Shown: piece by piece, positions 23,182 to 32,883 of the stretch
Position numbering within the stretch: position 1 is the first letter of the stretch
Layout of the letters: each line of letters begins with the position of its first letter
Source: Phytophthora hibernalis
Taxonomy: Eukaryota; Oomycota; Peronosporomycetes; Peronosporales; Peronosporaceae
NCBI GenBank assembly: GCA_012656075.1
Contig: JAAKBF010000012.1
Coordinates: forward strand, 1-64,000
Length of the DNA stretch: 64,000 nt
Reading direction: 5' to 3'
Notes under the pieces: model-generated
Seen by the model: only the letters and a program-made list of their open reading frames with translations
What the model was told of the DNA's origin: nothing
Database searches by the model: none
Position numbers and translations under genes: made by a program

Positions 23182-25078
23182 CCTTCTCCACGAAGGACTA
23201 AGCATGGCGATCTGTCCGAACGTCGCGAACTGTCGCTTCTTACGTCTCGACTGTCGTCACGAGCAGCACGAGCTCTTCTCCGCTTCCTACGTCAGGTGCG
23301 TCTCGATGTCTCACTTCTCGACCTTCTCTTAGGCCTCTCCTTGGAGAACCGTACCGTTGCAACCAATGTGTATCATGTAAACCTCGTGTATGTATTGTGT
23401 TTTGGTGTTTCTTCCCGATGGAAACGACGAACAAAAAACGGAGTGCCAAGGTACACGAAATAGTAATCTAGTGTGCGTAAGCACAATGAGAAGTACCAAC
23501 CCAAAGTGTTGTTGATTCTACCACGCTGTAGCTACTTCGCTGCTTCCCCACTGCTGCCCAGACCACAAGCAACGAAGTTATTGTGGCTGCTCGTTGCATC
23601 TGCTCGTGACCTTCGAGTCAGCGGATGCCGCAACGATTGTCAACCGGAATGACGACCTGGTCGTGTGTGCGCGGTTTGAGGCTGCAGCGACGTTATCCGA
23701 GCCCGGTATGGGAGACATTGTGACGGCGATGCTCCGGGTGCTATCGTCGCGTTACCAGGTAGTGCTTTGCAGCAACCGGGGGCGAACTCGATCGAGAGCG
23801 ACTGGGTCCGTGCTAAAAAGGCGAGCGATTCCTGCCAGCAGAAGTTCTCAGAGGTACGTTCGGGCGCTAGTTTCCATGGCGAACAACATGGATCCACCGG
23901 CATTTGGGCCTGGGGCTGCCGAAATATGCTGGCGGATTCAGTATGTAGAAAGTCGTCTAACTGTATGATGGTGGTGTTGCCTTTATGTTGAAGAATGCAA
24001 TTCTGTACGTGCTCAACAGCGCGCGTAGCCCGCAGTGGTGCTACTCGTACGAGAGCGGATGCACCAAGGCCCAACGAGAGATGAAGCACGTACTCGCCGT
24101 GTATATGTTTTTGCTGGATCCAGTTCCAGTGCGCCGTTTGAAAAGCAGTCGCAAGGTTGGTGCTCCATCATCAACAGTGCGACTGGCGACGGTGGTTTAT
24201 CGCCAGGCGTCGCCGTCATTCACGATGGTCTCGTATCGACGCCAGAGCAATGTACGTCGCTCGAAAGAAAAGGGTACCAGTGAGGAATCGTCGGGCGGAA
24301 ATGATTATACTGAGGGCGTAGCGAAGGATACGTGCGATCCGGTTCCAGAGTTGAAATCACCTCCGCCTTTCGTGGCAGAAGCACTCGCAGCAGAAGCACT
24401 CGCCTCAGACGACATTATAACACCGCGTAATCCGTTGGTCCGGGACGGTGAGCAAGCTTTCGGAGAAGTTGACGACAAAAACACAACGAGGTCCGAGGCA
24501 AATTTCAGTAAAAATATGGATACGAATGACAAGATGGGCACCGGGGAGGACACATCATTACATGTAGTTAAGTCGCCGGCACACTTGGGGACGATACCGC
24601 GGGGAAACACACTTTGCTGTCAGGTTTGCGGCGAAACATTGACGCTTTTGTCACACCCACTTCCGATCATTCCGAGCCACGACACGATGGAGCGTATTCA
24701 GGCGTTGCTTGTGCTCCAGCTTTTCGTGGATTTCACTCCACTTGAAGCGTTTTCCTTCTACTTCGATGAGATGAACTTCCGTATCCAAGGGCAATGGCTC
24801 ACTAGGTTGTTACCGTTCAACCAAGCACGTCAACATGACTTCGCGACGGCTTCATCAGAGCGCAGGATGGTTGCAAACATCGTGTCGACATTTTCGTTGG
24901 ACAGATTTGTGGCTCCCTCGTCACAGGAAAATGTCATGACTGCGAAAGATTTGGCACGTAAACAAGCAGCATTGCAAACGTGCGCAGATCTGCAGCTTGA
25001 TACGTTTTCATCAAAGCGAGTATATCAGTTACTTGCATGGGAACTCGATGAACGCGAGTATGAACAAGAAGGGGAGAC
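23182..25078 (+). repeat. right arm of 1.9-kb inverted repeat (S1-D)
   Basis: This is the reverse complement of 16,771-18,665 at roughly 98-99% identity by eye. It ends abruptly at 25,078, where element E1 begins. Confidence 0.85.
23204..25078 (+). pseudogene. S1-D, family gene cut off within exon 3
   Basis: Predicted exons are 23204-23295, 23532-23853 and 23994-25078. Exon 3 is open for its whole remaining length, which is the cleanest view of this part of the family: NAILYVLNSARSPQWCYSYES, the RQASPSFTMVSYRRQ block, an acidic linker, CCQVCGE, then AFSFYFDEMNFRIQGQWL and ADLQLDTFSSKRVYQLL. At 25,078 similarity to S1-C stops after GGGGAGAC and minus-strand recombinase sequence of E1 follows. 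The reading frame then runs into TGA after about nine foreign codons. About half of the protein is missing, so it is presumably non-functional. Confidence 0.75.
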
Positions 25079-25640
25079 CACGCAGCAGGCATATCATATT
25101 GTCGCCTGAGGCGTGCGTGGTGCGCCACGCACCGCGTCCGTATTGATCGTTTTTCGCGCCCTCAAGACCGATTGTGACTGATGTTGCGCACGCGTGCTTC
25201 ACTTGTTTTCCGTCTTTGTCTGAGAAGAATGCGTTGCTGGTCTTGAGACAGTAGAAGTGGCGCGTGCGGTCGACCATCAAATACTCAGATCGTCTGAACA
25301 TGAAGAAGTATCCGATCAGTATGCTGCCCCACATAATTCGCTGCCGTGGTCGCGATAAATCGAGAGCGCGGTGGAGTAGACGTAGAAATTGCGTAGTGAT
25401 TGGTTGCTTCTTGTGTTTTGGGGATGACAGCCGCTTGATACCTTGAAGTAGCAAGGTGAGGCGTGGAGTCGTTGGGATCTGTAGGTCCTGGTAGCGGCGA
25501 TGAAACCACTTGATACTAGCTATCTTCAGGATAATTGTGCTGCGTTGGTTGCCGTTGTTGAGACGGTTGTTCCCGTGCGCCCAGCAGAAAGTGGCGTAGT
25601 ATCCCAGTCGGCGAGACGCGTTTGTCGACCTGAGCCATCA
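25079..25640 (-). pseudogene. tyrosine recombinase, 3'-truncated (E1)
   Basis: Minus-strand frames encode the middle of a tyrosine recombinase: LLQGIKRLSSPK, RIMWGSILIGYFFMFRRSEYLMV (the FRRSEY arginine is the first catalytic Arg), then LEGAKNDQYGRGAWR. The part holding HxxR and the nucleophilic Tyr is gone. The N-terminal part just after the RNase H frame is broken by a stop at 25,638. The enzyme normally integrates the circular DNA form of the element. Confidence 0.8.
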
Positions 25641-27389
25641 TAACCAGCCCATGTCTTTCGTGAACCGGCACCATTGTCGCCAGTGTTCTCGATATTTGGC
25701 CTGGGTAGAGTTTGCCAGGGAATGTCTGAGCAGCATAGAGCCCATACGGCCGAGAGATCGTTGAAGGGTGTCGACGCGATCCTGTAACCACAACGCAGAT
25801 AAGTTAGACCAGAGTTTTGACATTGGTGTAGTGCTACTCCATGCTCTCGAGCCTGCGTCCGGGGATGTGTGCACGAGGTTGTATTGAAATTCTCCCAAGG
25901 AGAGGATCCGGTTGTACAGTTGAGCGGTCGGGTGTTTACTAGCGCGTCGGGTTGCCCAGGCCACAGCTGTAGTGTTATCAATGAGAAATCGTACGTGCAG
26001 TGGTGTCTTGCGTGACGAATTTTGCCAGAGTGGTCCCCAGTGGAGTACTGCCAGGACTGCGCTACGCAACTCTCTGATGTTGATAGATAGTTTCTGAGAC
26101 TCATCGCTCGAGAATTTTTGGCGAATGTATCGCCGGAGAGCTGGTTCCAACGAGCAAAGACCTTCGCCGCTAGCATCCATGAAGGCCTGCACGTCTGGAT
26201 CCGATAATTCGGCAAAGTGAGCTACTGGAATTGAGTTGAAGCGATGTGGCTGTTGAAGTACAGTACGAAACCATCGCAAGTCATCCCGCGCATCTGCCGA
26301 TAACGCACGTGATCCAAACTGAGGCATCGAGTTTGCGTGGAGTTGTAATCGTTGGAAGAACGCACGGGCCGGTCGTGAGCAAGTTGCAACGTGCCTAAGA
26401 CTGCCGAGTGCTTTGAGAATTGATGTTTTTGTCGTTGCGTGTGCACCAAGCAGCGTAGTGACTCGTCCGAGAGCCTTCCGGATTTTATCGTCAGGAATCG
26501 ATACGCATCCAGTTTCCGTATCCCACAAGAGCCCCAGGGCTTTGCCCTTTGTCGACCATGATGTGAATTTTTGCTCATTAAGAGCCGATGGCCCTAAAAC
26601 AGTAGCCATTGCTCGTCTCAATGCAAGGTTTGCGTCATAGCATTGAGAGCCATTGTCAATCTCGACGCACGTATGGTCATCGCACCACACATTGCCTGTG
26701 AATTTACGTTCCAAGCCGTACCCGAATTCGTACAGATGGTTGATTAGCTTGCCTGCCACCGCATAGTATGACGGGGATCCACACCACCCGAAACCGCACG
26801 ATAGATCGATGACGAGGACGTCCTCGTAGATGAAAGCGAACATGTGTACCTCATCAGCATGAATCGGTATGTGGCGGAATGCTCCGGCCACATCACCGAG
26901 GATTAAAAGTACGTATGCGGTCGGACTCAATTTCTTTAGTTGAGCGATTCGCCGTGCGATGGCGCGTGGTGGATTGTACGAGATTGGAGGATGATCACTC
27001 CGATCCGTGTAATCGTTCACCGATGCATCGGGTGGAAATGAATAGTCGTTGATCAGACGGATGTCATGCTTGACAGCTGAGGGCTTGTCGACACAAGCGA
27101 GAGGACTGATAAAAATTTCTGGCCACCGATCGAGAAGGTGGACATCTACGATCAAATATCGGCCATCGAGTTGACCTTTTCTGAGGTGCCGACGAATTCC
27201 TGCAGCATGCCCACCAACGCTCCGGTGATTTGTTGGACGAGTCGTCTGCTGCTGTGGTTTCGACGGATTCCATCGTGGGACGACGCCATTACGCACAATG
27301 TTGCTCCATGTATCGGTGGACTCTGCGATTTCGGAATGAATCATTTTCTGGAGCTCGTATAAATCTTTGTTTGGTCGTGGATATAGCAC
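25638..27389 (-). CDS. reverse transcriptase-RNase H of E1 (583 aa, open)
   Basis: This is the longest clean DIRS-type frame in the window. The N-terminal RPNKDLYELQ and GVVPRW precede the RT. Motif A is LGDVAGAFRHIPIH, motif B GFGWCGSPSYYAVAG, motif C VWCDDHTCVE, and ALGLLWDTETG follows. RNase H shows Asp in MDASGEG, Glu in NIRELRSA, Asp in LIDNTTAVAW and Asp in DAGSRAW; the stretch just before the last is shortened relative to E2. The frame then continues into the start of the recombinase (AKYREHWRQW) and stops. The first ATG shown may not be the native start, since related sequence continues upstream with a stop near 27,435. Confidence 0.85.
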   Translation of the reverse strand: MLYPRPNKDLYELQKMIHSEIAESTDTWSNIVRNGVVPRWNPSKPQQQTTRPTNHRSVGGHAAGIRRHLRKGQLDGRYLIVDVHLLDRWPEIFISPLACVDKPSAVKHDIRLINDYSFPPDASVNDYTDRSDHPPISYNPPRAIARRIAQLKKLSPTAYVLLILGDVAGAFRHIPIHADEVHMFAFIYEDVLVIDLSCGFGWCGSPSYYAVAGKLINHLYEFGYGLERKFTGNVWCDDHTCVEIDNGSQCYDANLALRRAMATVLGPSALNEQKFTSWSTKGKALGLLWDTETGCVSIPDDKIRKALGRVTTLLGAHATTKTSILKALGSLRHVATCSRPARAFFQRLQLHANSMPQFGSRALSADARDDLRWFRTVLQQPHRFNSIPVAHFAELSDPDVQAFMDASGEGLCSLEPALRRYIRQKFSSDESQKLSINIRELRSAVLAVLHWGPLWQNSSRKTPLHVRFLIDNTTAVAWATRRASKHPTAQLYNRILSLGEFQYNLVHTSPDAGSRAWSSTTPMSKLWSNLSALWLQDRVDTLQRSLGRMGSMLLRHSLANSTQAKYREHWRQWCRFTKDMGWL

Positions 27390-27684
27390 ACAGACGTCCT
27401 GACCAAGGGTCTGTCTACGAATACGCTACGCTACTTGATGATGCGTGCTAACGTTGGACCAGGCTCGAGACTTCGCATTGAGTGGGGGCTTTGGATTGCA
27501 CTTCGTCGGCTAGGTACCTTTAAGCACACGTCCAGCGCGTGCTGATGCGTGGCTCATGGGGTCATTAGTTGAAGTGTCACGAACGTGACGATCTGATTGA
27601 GTGATTATATGGGATCGAGATGATATGATTGATCGGTTCGGTTTGAAGTCGGCACTGCATATGTGATTGGCATGCGTATTGACA

Positions 27685-28620
27685 AGCCTAACCCGGCTTA
27701 TGATATTAAGCCTTTCATCGACAAATGTCTTCAATTGCTTTCGCAATGAGACCGGTGTCACGTCCGACACTTGGGAGGAAAGAGCTTTTCGAGCCTCTCC
27801 CCACTTAGGATGGAAGCCACAGAGCTTCTCCGCAGTGTCACAGCCACTTGGGGTTGCCGCAGTCCGTTCAGGTAGAACGGGTTAAACCCGGTCGACGCGT
27901 GGGCCGCGTCGTTGGGCGGAAACTCAACCATAGGCAGACGGTCAGACCAAGTGCCCGGAGAGTCCTCACAGACACTCCGAAGCGTTTCTCCGAGGACACG
28001 GTTAACCCGCTCCGTCTGGCCATCCGTCTGGGTATGGTCCGCCGTGGACATCAGAAGTCTGGTTCCGAGTAATTGGATCAGGGTCTTTTCCAGAACCCAG
28101 ACGTGAAGCGCGGGTCTCGATCGGAGACTATGGTCTCTGGGAGACCGTAATAGCGGAACAAGCTATCGAGGAACAGCTTTGCAGTATGTTCCCCGTCACC
28201 GTATCGGGGAGTGGAGCGAGATGTACCATCTTACTCAGACGGCAGACAAACAACAGGATGTCGGTGTTGCATTGGGCGTCAGCCGGTAGTCCGAAGCCGA
28301 AGTCAAGGCTCATTGACTTCCAGCATTCCGCCGGGACAGGCATACTCTGAAGGGGAGCCGAAGCGTGACCAGAGGGCTTCACACGCTGACATGTTTCACA
28401 TGTCTTGACGTACGTGGCGACCCACTTGTACATATGGACCTACCAGAAGTGCGTCGACACGGAGAGGAACGTCTTCCCCAGGCCAAGGTGGTCACCTGAA
28501 GGCGAGTCGTGTTCCTCAAGAAGTATGTCATATTCCAGATCTTCGTCGTTCGCAACGACTACCCTAGGAGGCAGCTGGGTCTACACGGAAGTAGAGCAGC
28601 CCGTTTGTCACTCATAGCGG
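27685..28620 (-). pseudogene. gypsy integrase (G2)
   Basis: Frames on the minus strand give the zinc-binding end (HLGLGKTFLSVSTHFWW, then CETCQRVKPS) and the catalytic core. Core segments are MSLDFGFGLP with the first Asp, VSDRDPRF with the second Asp, and TDGQTERVNRVLGE with the Glu. The C-terminal part RKQLKTFVDERLNIISRVR is followed by unrelated sequence at about 27,685. At least three frame changes occur (near 28,430, 28,130 and 27,765). The product would insert element DNA into the genome. Confidence 0.85.
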
Positions 28621-28751
28621 TTTAGGCGCGAACGCTGCCTAGGCGAGAGCCATGTTAGCTTGGCCTCCTTGCCTGCAGAAAGGTAGCGGACGATATGCGC
28701 AAGCGTCTCGTCGTCCCGATACGCTTTGCGTATAAGATAATAAAGATCACT

Positions 28752-29318
28752 CTAGGCTCTCGTAAGGTGAACCAGTTCGTAGTCGGAACGTCGTGACAGC
28801 GCGTCGGCAAGCACGTTCAGCTTGCCTGGATTGTATTCAACGCGGAAGTTGTATTCCACGAAGAACGACAGCCAGCGCGCTATTCGCTGCGACAGGTGTG
28901 GCGAATTAGTCGCCGTTCGCAAGGACGCGTGGTCGGTGTAGATCACAAAGTGTGTTGAGCCCAGAAGATGCACCCGGAACTTCATCAGGGTGTACTTCAT
29001 TGCGAGGAACTCCTTGTCGAGCACAGGATAATTTCTTTCGACTGCTTTAAGCTTCCTGGACGACTCGCTCGCGTCCGTCGTCGTCGCTTTGCAGCAGCGC
29101 ACAACCGATTATAAAGTCAGATGCGTCGCAGACGATACTGAACGACTTCGTCTCGTCCGGCAGAGACAGTATCGGCGCGCACTGAAGGCTTGCCTTGATG
29201 TTGTCAAACGGGTCCTGGTGGTGGCTTTTCCAGTGCCACTCAATGTTCTTCTTTAATAGGTCGGACAAGGGCGTGGTCAACCCGGCGTAGCCTGCATTGT
29301 ACTTGTGCAAGTAGTTGG
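28752..29318 (-). pseudogene. gypsy RNase H (G2)
   Basis: Two frames overlap near 29,050-29,100. The first holds SIVCDASDFIIGCALLQ and the second holds VLDKEFLAM, YTDHASL and LADALSRRSDYELVHLT. All four acidic residues (D, E, D, D) of the family are present, but a frameshift between the first and second separates them. Confidence 0.85.
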
Positions 29319-30405
29319 TCAAACCCAGCCACCTACGCAGATCCTTTTGAGATCTTTTGTCGGCCAGGCTGAAATGGCTCGGACCTTCTCGGGATCAGCC
29401 CGAACGCCGACGCTGCTGACAAAACAGCCGAGAACCTTGATTTCTCCGGCGGCAAATACGCGCTTGTCGATGTTGGCATAGAGATTGTTGACTCTCATTA
29501 CCTCAAACACTCGACGGAGGTGCTCAAGATGCACCTCAATAGCCGTCTTGCCTTCCTCGACACGGCTATGGACGAAGCTGTCGAAGTACGTCTGCGTGAA
29601 GGCGCGCAAGGATCGGAACAGCTGCGTGACCAAGCGATTGAAAGTCGCTGGGGCATTGGACAGGCCCTGCGGCATCACTAGCTATTCCCCAAGCACCCCG
29701 CTAGAGGTGCTGCCCGAGGTGAGCGGTATGTCGCTCTGTCGCATCAGGATCTGGTAGTATCCGTCCACCAAATCCAGTGCGCTGTATAGCTCACAGCCGG
29801 CCATGTCGTTTAACAACACAACCTTTCGAGGGATGGGTGTCTGAGCCGGCACCGTCGCGCTGTTCAACTTGTTATAAACGTGAACCAGACACCACTCCCC
29901 GTTCGGCTTGCGAACACAGAATGTGGTCGTCGAGTGCGGAGACTTTGATTCTCGCACCATCCATGCCTGCCTTCGCTATGGCGGCAAAGAAAGCATCAAT
30001 GACCTCGCACTGATCACGAGGCAGTGGTCACTGCCTGGTGACGCAGTACCTCGTGCCAGTCACGAGGTCAATCTCGTGCCGAACTCCTCGGTCCGGAGGG
30101 AGTTGGGATGGTGGGTCCTTAGACACCACATCCGAAAATTCCTGGACCAAGGCGTAGGCCGGATCCTTCGGATTCTTACGGATATCAGAACCCAAGCGCG
30201 TTGCGCGCTGCTTCCTGAACTCCTCCATGGCGTCCTCGTTCATTACAGAGGAAGAGTTCGCTTCTTCAGGAGTGTACTCCGGTCGTAGGAGTACCATCTC
30301 CGAGATTCCGCCGGCGTTCAGTTCGGCCAGAAAGTCGTTCATCGACATTTCTTCGAGATTCAGCAGCTCTGACATCTCTGGAAGGGCCTCTAATAGGACC
30401 GACAC
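29319..30405 (-). pseudogene. gypsy reverse transcriptase (G2)
   Basis: The segment order is RHEIDLVTGTRYCVTRQ, FCVRKPNGEW, YSALDLVDGYYQILM, QGLSNAPATFNR, then YFDSFVHSR. It has the same TAG stop (about 29,684) and the same YFDS change as G1. The thumb segment LGCFVSSVGVRADPEKVRAI is intact. A frame change falls near 30,000-30,030. Because G1 and G2 share these lesions, both descend from an already dead copy. Confidence 0.88.
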
Positions 30406-31553
30406 GGACTTGACCTTGAGGCCTGTCTCGGCGTCGAAGATATGATAGAATTCTTCTGGCGACGGCGCAGAGGAGTCATCACAGACTTCGAGCTTCGTCC
30501 CGAAGCTTCGGTCTTGACATCCTGTCGAGACGGTTGGCGTGGTGCTCTGTTACCCACAGTCGTCTTCTGGCGTGGCCCTTCGTTACCCACTACCTTGTCT
30601 TGTCTCGGTACAGCGCCTAAGGCTCGTACCGGCCCGTGTGGAACTGTGTTACCCACACTAGAGGTGCTGATAAGCGATCTCCGCACTGGCTACGGTATCG
30701 ACCTCTCCGGTCTCACGTGGGCCTGTGCCCTCTTGTAGACGGGCTTCGTCCTTCGCGGACTACGTCGATGCCCGTACGGCGCATCGACTTGGTGCGCTGG
30801 AAGATGCTGGCGTTGCAACTTCCCTCGCGGGTCTGTATGTATCCAAGACCCTTGGGGGTGCTGCAGGCTCGTTAGCAGCAGACGCCTCCGCAGTATTTCA
30901 CCAGCGTCCATTAGAGCCTCGAGTTCGGACAGAGGCGGGAACATTACTCACCAAGGCTCTGTCAGAAGCCGCATACCGGCTAGCTCATATGGCTTTGCCG
31001 CGCCAGTCGATCCAGGGCTCATGCTTCTCGAGCCATGGCATGCCCAGGATCAAGTCATGCTTGTCCATGTCAAGAACGAGGAATCGTTCAGTCGATTCGA
31101 AGTCTTCGAACTTGACTGCAATATCCATTAGAACCTTAGGTACTTTTACCAAAGACCCGTTAACAAGTCTGACAGAGACTTACCCGTTGCCGTTGCTTTC
31201 TCGCAGAGCATCGCCGTATTTGTCCCCATTCCGGGCGACCGACTGGCGGTGTGCAAATTTCTTGGACGTCCCCCATATGCCCTACCTTGCCGCAGCCGAA
31301 GCAGCAGATGTCGTTCTGCTCGGCCAGGCCCAAGTCCATAGGGACTGGAACCCCGCCAGTTCCTTGGCCGGCACTGCCTCCGGCTGTGCCCATAGATAAA
31401 GAGTGCCAAGCAGACACAGGAGTACGGACCTGTTTGTGGCTGTACTCCTCTTGTAGAGGGGACCTGTACGGCCGCTTCCATGGTGTTGGCTTGCACGCGG
31501 AACAGTTGTGTGCGTGCGGGACCAACTCTCAGGCCGTTCATGAACACGGTCAC
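30406..31553 (-). pseudogene. gypsy gag tail, zinc knuckle, defective protease, linker (G2)
   Basis: The zinc knuckle CFGCGKVGHM lies at about 31,277-31,310 on the minus strand. It runs without a gap into protease sequence missing its catalytic Asp. The flap-side part ERFLVLDMDKHDLILGMPWL is present around 31,020-31,090. The linker towards RT is Arg/Gln-rich (30,390-30,686). The upstream part (NGLRVGPARTQLFRVQ, about 31,500-31,550) is the end of the capsid-like region. Several frame changes were seen. Confidence 0.8.
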
Positions 31554-31578
31554 CTTGATGTGTTCAGGTTGGGGTTCC

Positions 31579-32158
31579 CTACAAGAGACGCCGCGAGTAC
31601 TCGCATCTCTTGAATGTACTCGTGCAGCTCATGCTTCCCTTGCTTACAGGCGAGGAAGCGCGAGCGCTGGTGATACTCATAGTTCGCCGGTAGAAACGCG
31701 GATCAAATATGTTCACACGGCTGAGACCATGATGTGAAATATCCTGAGCTTGTCGCTTCGCGCGTATACGTCCAAGTCTTGGCTCTACCACCGAGATTGT
31801 AGAGCGCGAAAGCGACTCGAAGTTGCTCGGACGAAAGAAGAGCTGCGTCCATCGCAAGCTCGACTTCTCGAGTCCAGAAGTAAAGAGTTTCTCCTTCCTT
31901 TCCGTCATATAACCGAACCTTTAGCTTCAACGGCTTGGGCTGCATCGGCCTTGGCTCCGAAGGCCCGGCCTGCAGGTTGTCCTGCACATGGGCGATGTGC
32001 CCTTGCTCATAAGCATCGAACACACTCCCGCGTTCGACCTGCTCGGCATGTGTTGATGTTACCAAGATCTGCAAGGCATCTATTCTGAAAATGCCTGCCA
32101 TCTTCCGGACCAACTCGAACTGCGAGTCGGTCAAGAGAGGAAACTCACTGCGATCCAT
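31579..32158 (-). pseudogene. gypsy gag N-terminal part (G2)
   Basis: The frame starts at ATG 32158 and is open for 151 codons. The segment PLKLKVRLYDGKEGETLYFWTREVELAM and LGGRAKTWTY are typical of oomycete gypsy gag. It breaks near 31,710 and continues in another frame to about 31,580. The start is 84 bp downstream of the LTR end. It forms the particle in intact relatives. Confidence 0.85.
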
Positions 32159-32228
32159 GTTGGCTCACATCTTGAGACCACTTAGGATCAGGTAGTTCAA
32201 TCTACCCACGTAGGTGTAGAATTGACTA

Positions 32229-32242
32229 CAGGTGCTACCAAG
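32229..32242 (-). other. putative primer-binding site (G2)
   Basis: Immediately after the LTR end (CCCCGTCACA on the minus strand) comes CTTGGTAGCACCTG. The TGG start two bases in fits the CCA end of a tRNA; the specific tRNA cannot be named. Confidence 0.45.
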
Positions 32243-32460
32243 TGTGACGGGGTCCACCCAAGCACCTTGTTTGAGAAAGCGTAGCTTCAAGAGTATACCA
32301 CCTCTTAGTGAACGGCAGTTCACGAGCTCCTGGTCTGCAGGAGCTGAGTGGCTAGAATAGCGTAGTTTAAAGACTGAGTGTATTTAAAGGTGTACCCTCA
32401 ATTGAGATGTAATACAATTTCTAAGTAACCTTTAGTCTGTTCTATATGTAGTATGAATTG
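32243..32460 (-). repeat. 5' LTR of G2
   Basis: On the minus strand the LTR ends CCCCGTCACA next to the primer site and contains TTTAAATA (about 32,375) as a candidate TATA box. The inner end (32,243) is clear. The outer end is an estimate, because no second LTR is available in the window. Confidence 0.5.
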
Positions 32461-32815
32461 TTGGCTGTGGTACGTCGGTGACGTGGCCATGGTGCGTCCA
32501 CACCATAAGTGACGTGGAGTCGATGTGTATCCACTGTAATAACAATGCTGAGGGGCAACTTGAAAATATGGAAAGGAAAAAGGAATGCTAACAAACCAGC
32601 TAAATTGAAATGCGTGGTGGTCGTGCAAAGGCACGTCATTGCTTGTACCAAGCGGGCTGTTTAAATATACAAATGTGAACTGTCCAGCTCCACAGGCATG
32701 GGATTTTATTATTCAGTAGACTTCTTAGTGTTTGTGCAAACACTTGTACTGATAATGACCTTGCGCTTTCCAATCGTACTTAATATGGAACCACGTACCT
32801 CAGTGGCATACTCAC
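32461..32815. other. no gene recognised; region upstream of S1-E
   Basis: This may include the outer part of the G2 LTR and the 5' flank of S1-E. The short open frames here show no shared blocks with other S1 upstream regions except close to the conserved motif. Confidence 0.3.
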
Positions 32816-32835
32816 TTCAAGTCAAAGCGAAACTG
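32816..32835 (+). promoter_or_regulatory. conserved S1 upstream motif (copy E)
   Basis: The sequence GCATACTCACTTCAAGTCAA lies 49-68 bp before the S1-E start codon. It is identical to the copy-D motif. Confidence 0.5.
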
Positions 32836-32883
32836 GTCCTCATTGCAGTGAGACGCACGACCGTCTCCCTTCCACAAAGAAAC

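Larger units (their letters stand above)
25079..27480 (-). mobile_element. DIRS-order retrotransposon E1, truncated at both ends
   Basis: A minus-strand tyrosine-recombinase retrotransposon holds reverse transcriptase, RNase H and most of the recombinase core. The 3' end is lost inside the recombinase at 25,079, directly against S1-D. The 5' end lacks ORF1 entirely and only the segment just before the RT is recognisable (to about 27,480). No split repeats were found. Domain order and motifs match E2, E3 and E4 on the other strand. Confidence 0.85.
27685..32460 (-). mobile_element. Ty3/gypsy retrotransposon G2, 3'-truncated
   Basis: A minus-strand element runs from a 5' LTR (32,243 to about 32,460) through gag, protease, RT, RNase H and integrase. 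The integrase end is cut near 27,685, and no 3' LTR is present. The ~200 bp between this cut and the recognisable part of E1 is unassigned. Region 29,114-31,385 is duplicated as G1. Confidence 0.88.

Noticed and set aside
30227..30738. Plus-strand frames over the gypsy elements
   Set aside because: These are shadows of the minus-strand pol pseudogene; the same shadows recur in G1 because the sequence is duplicated.
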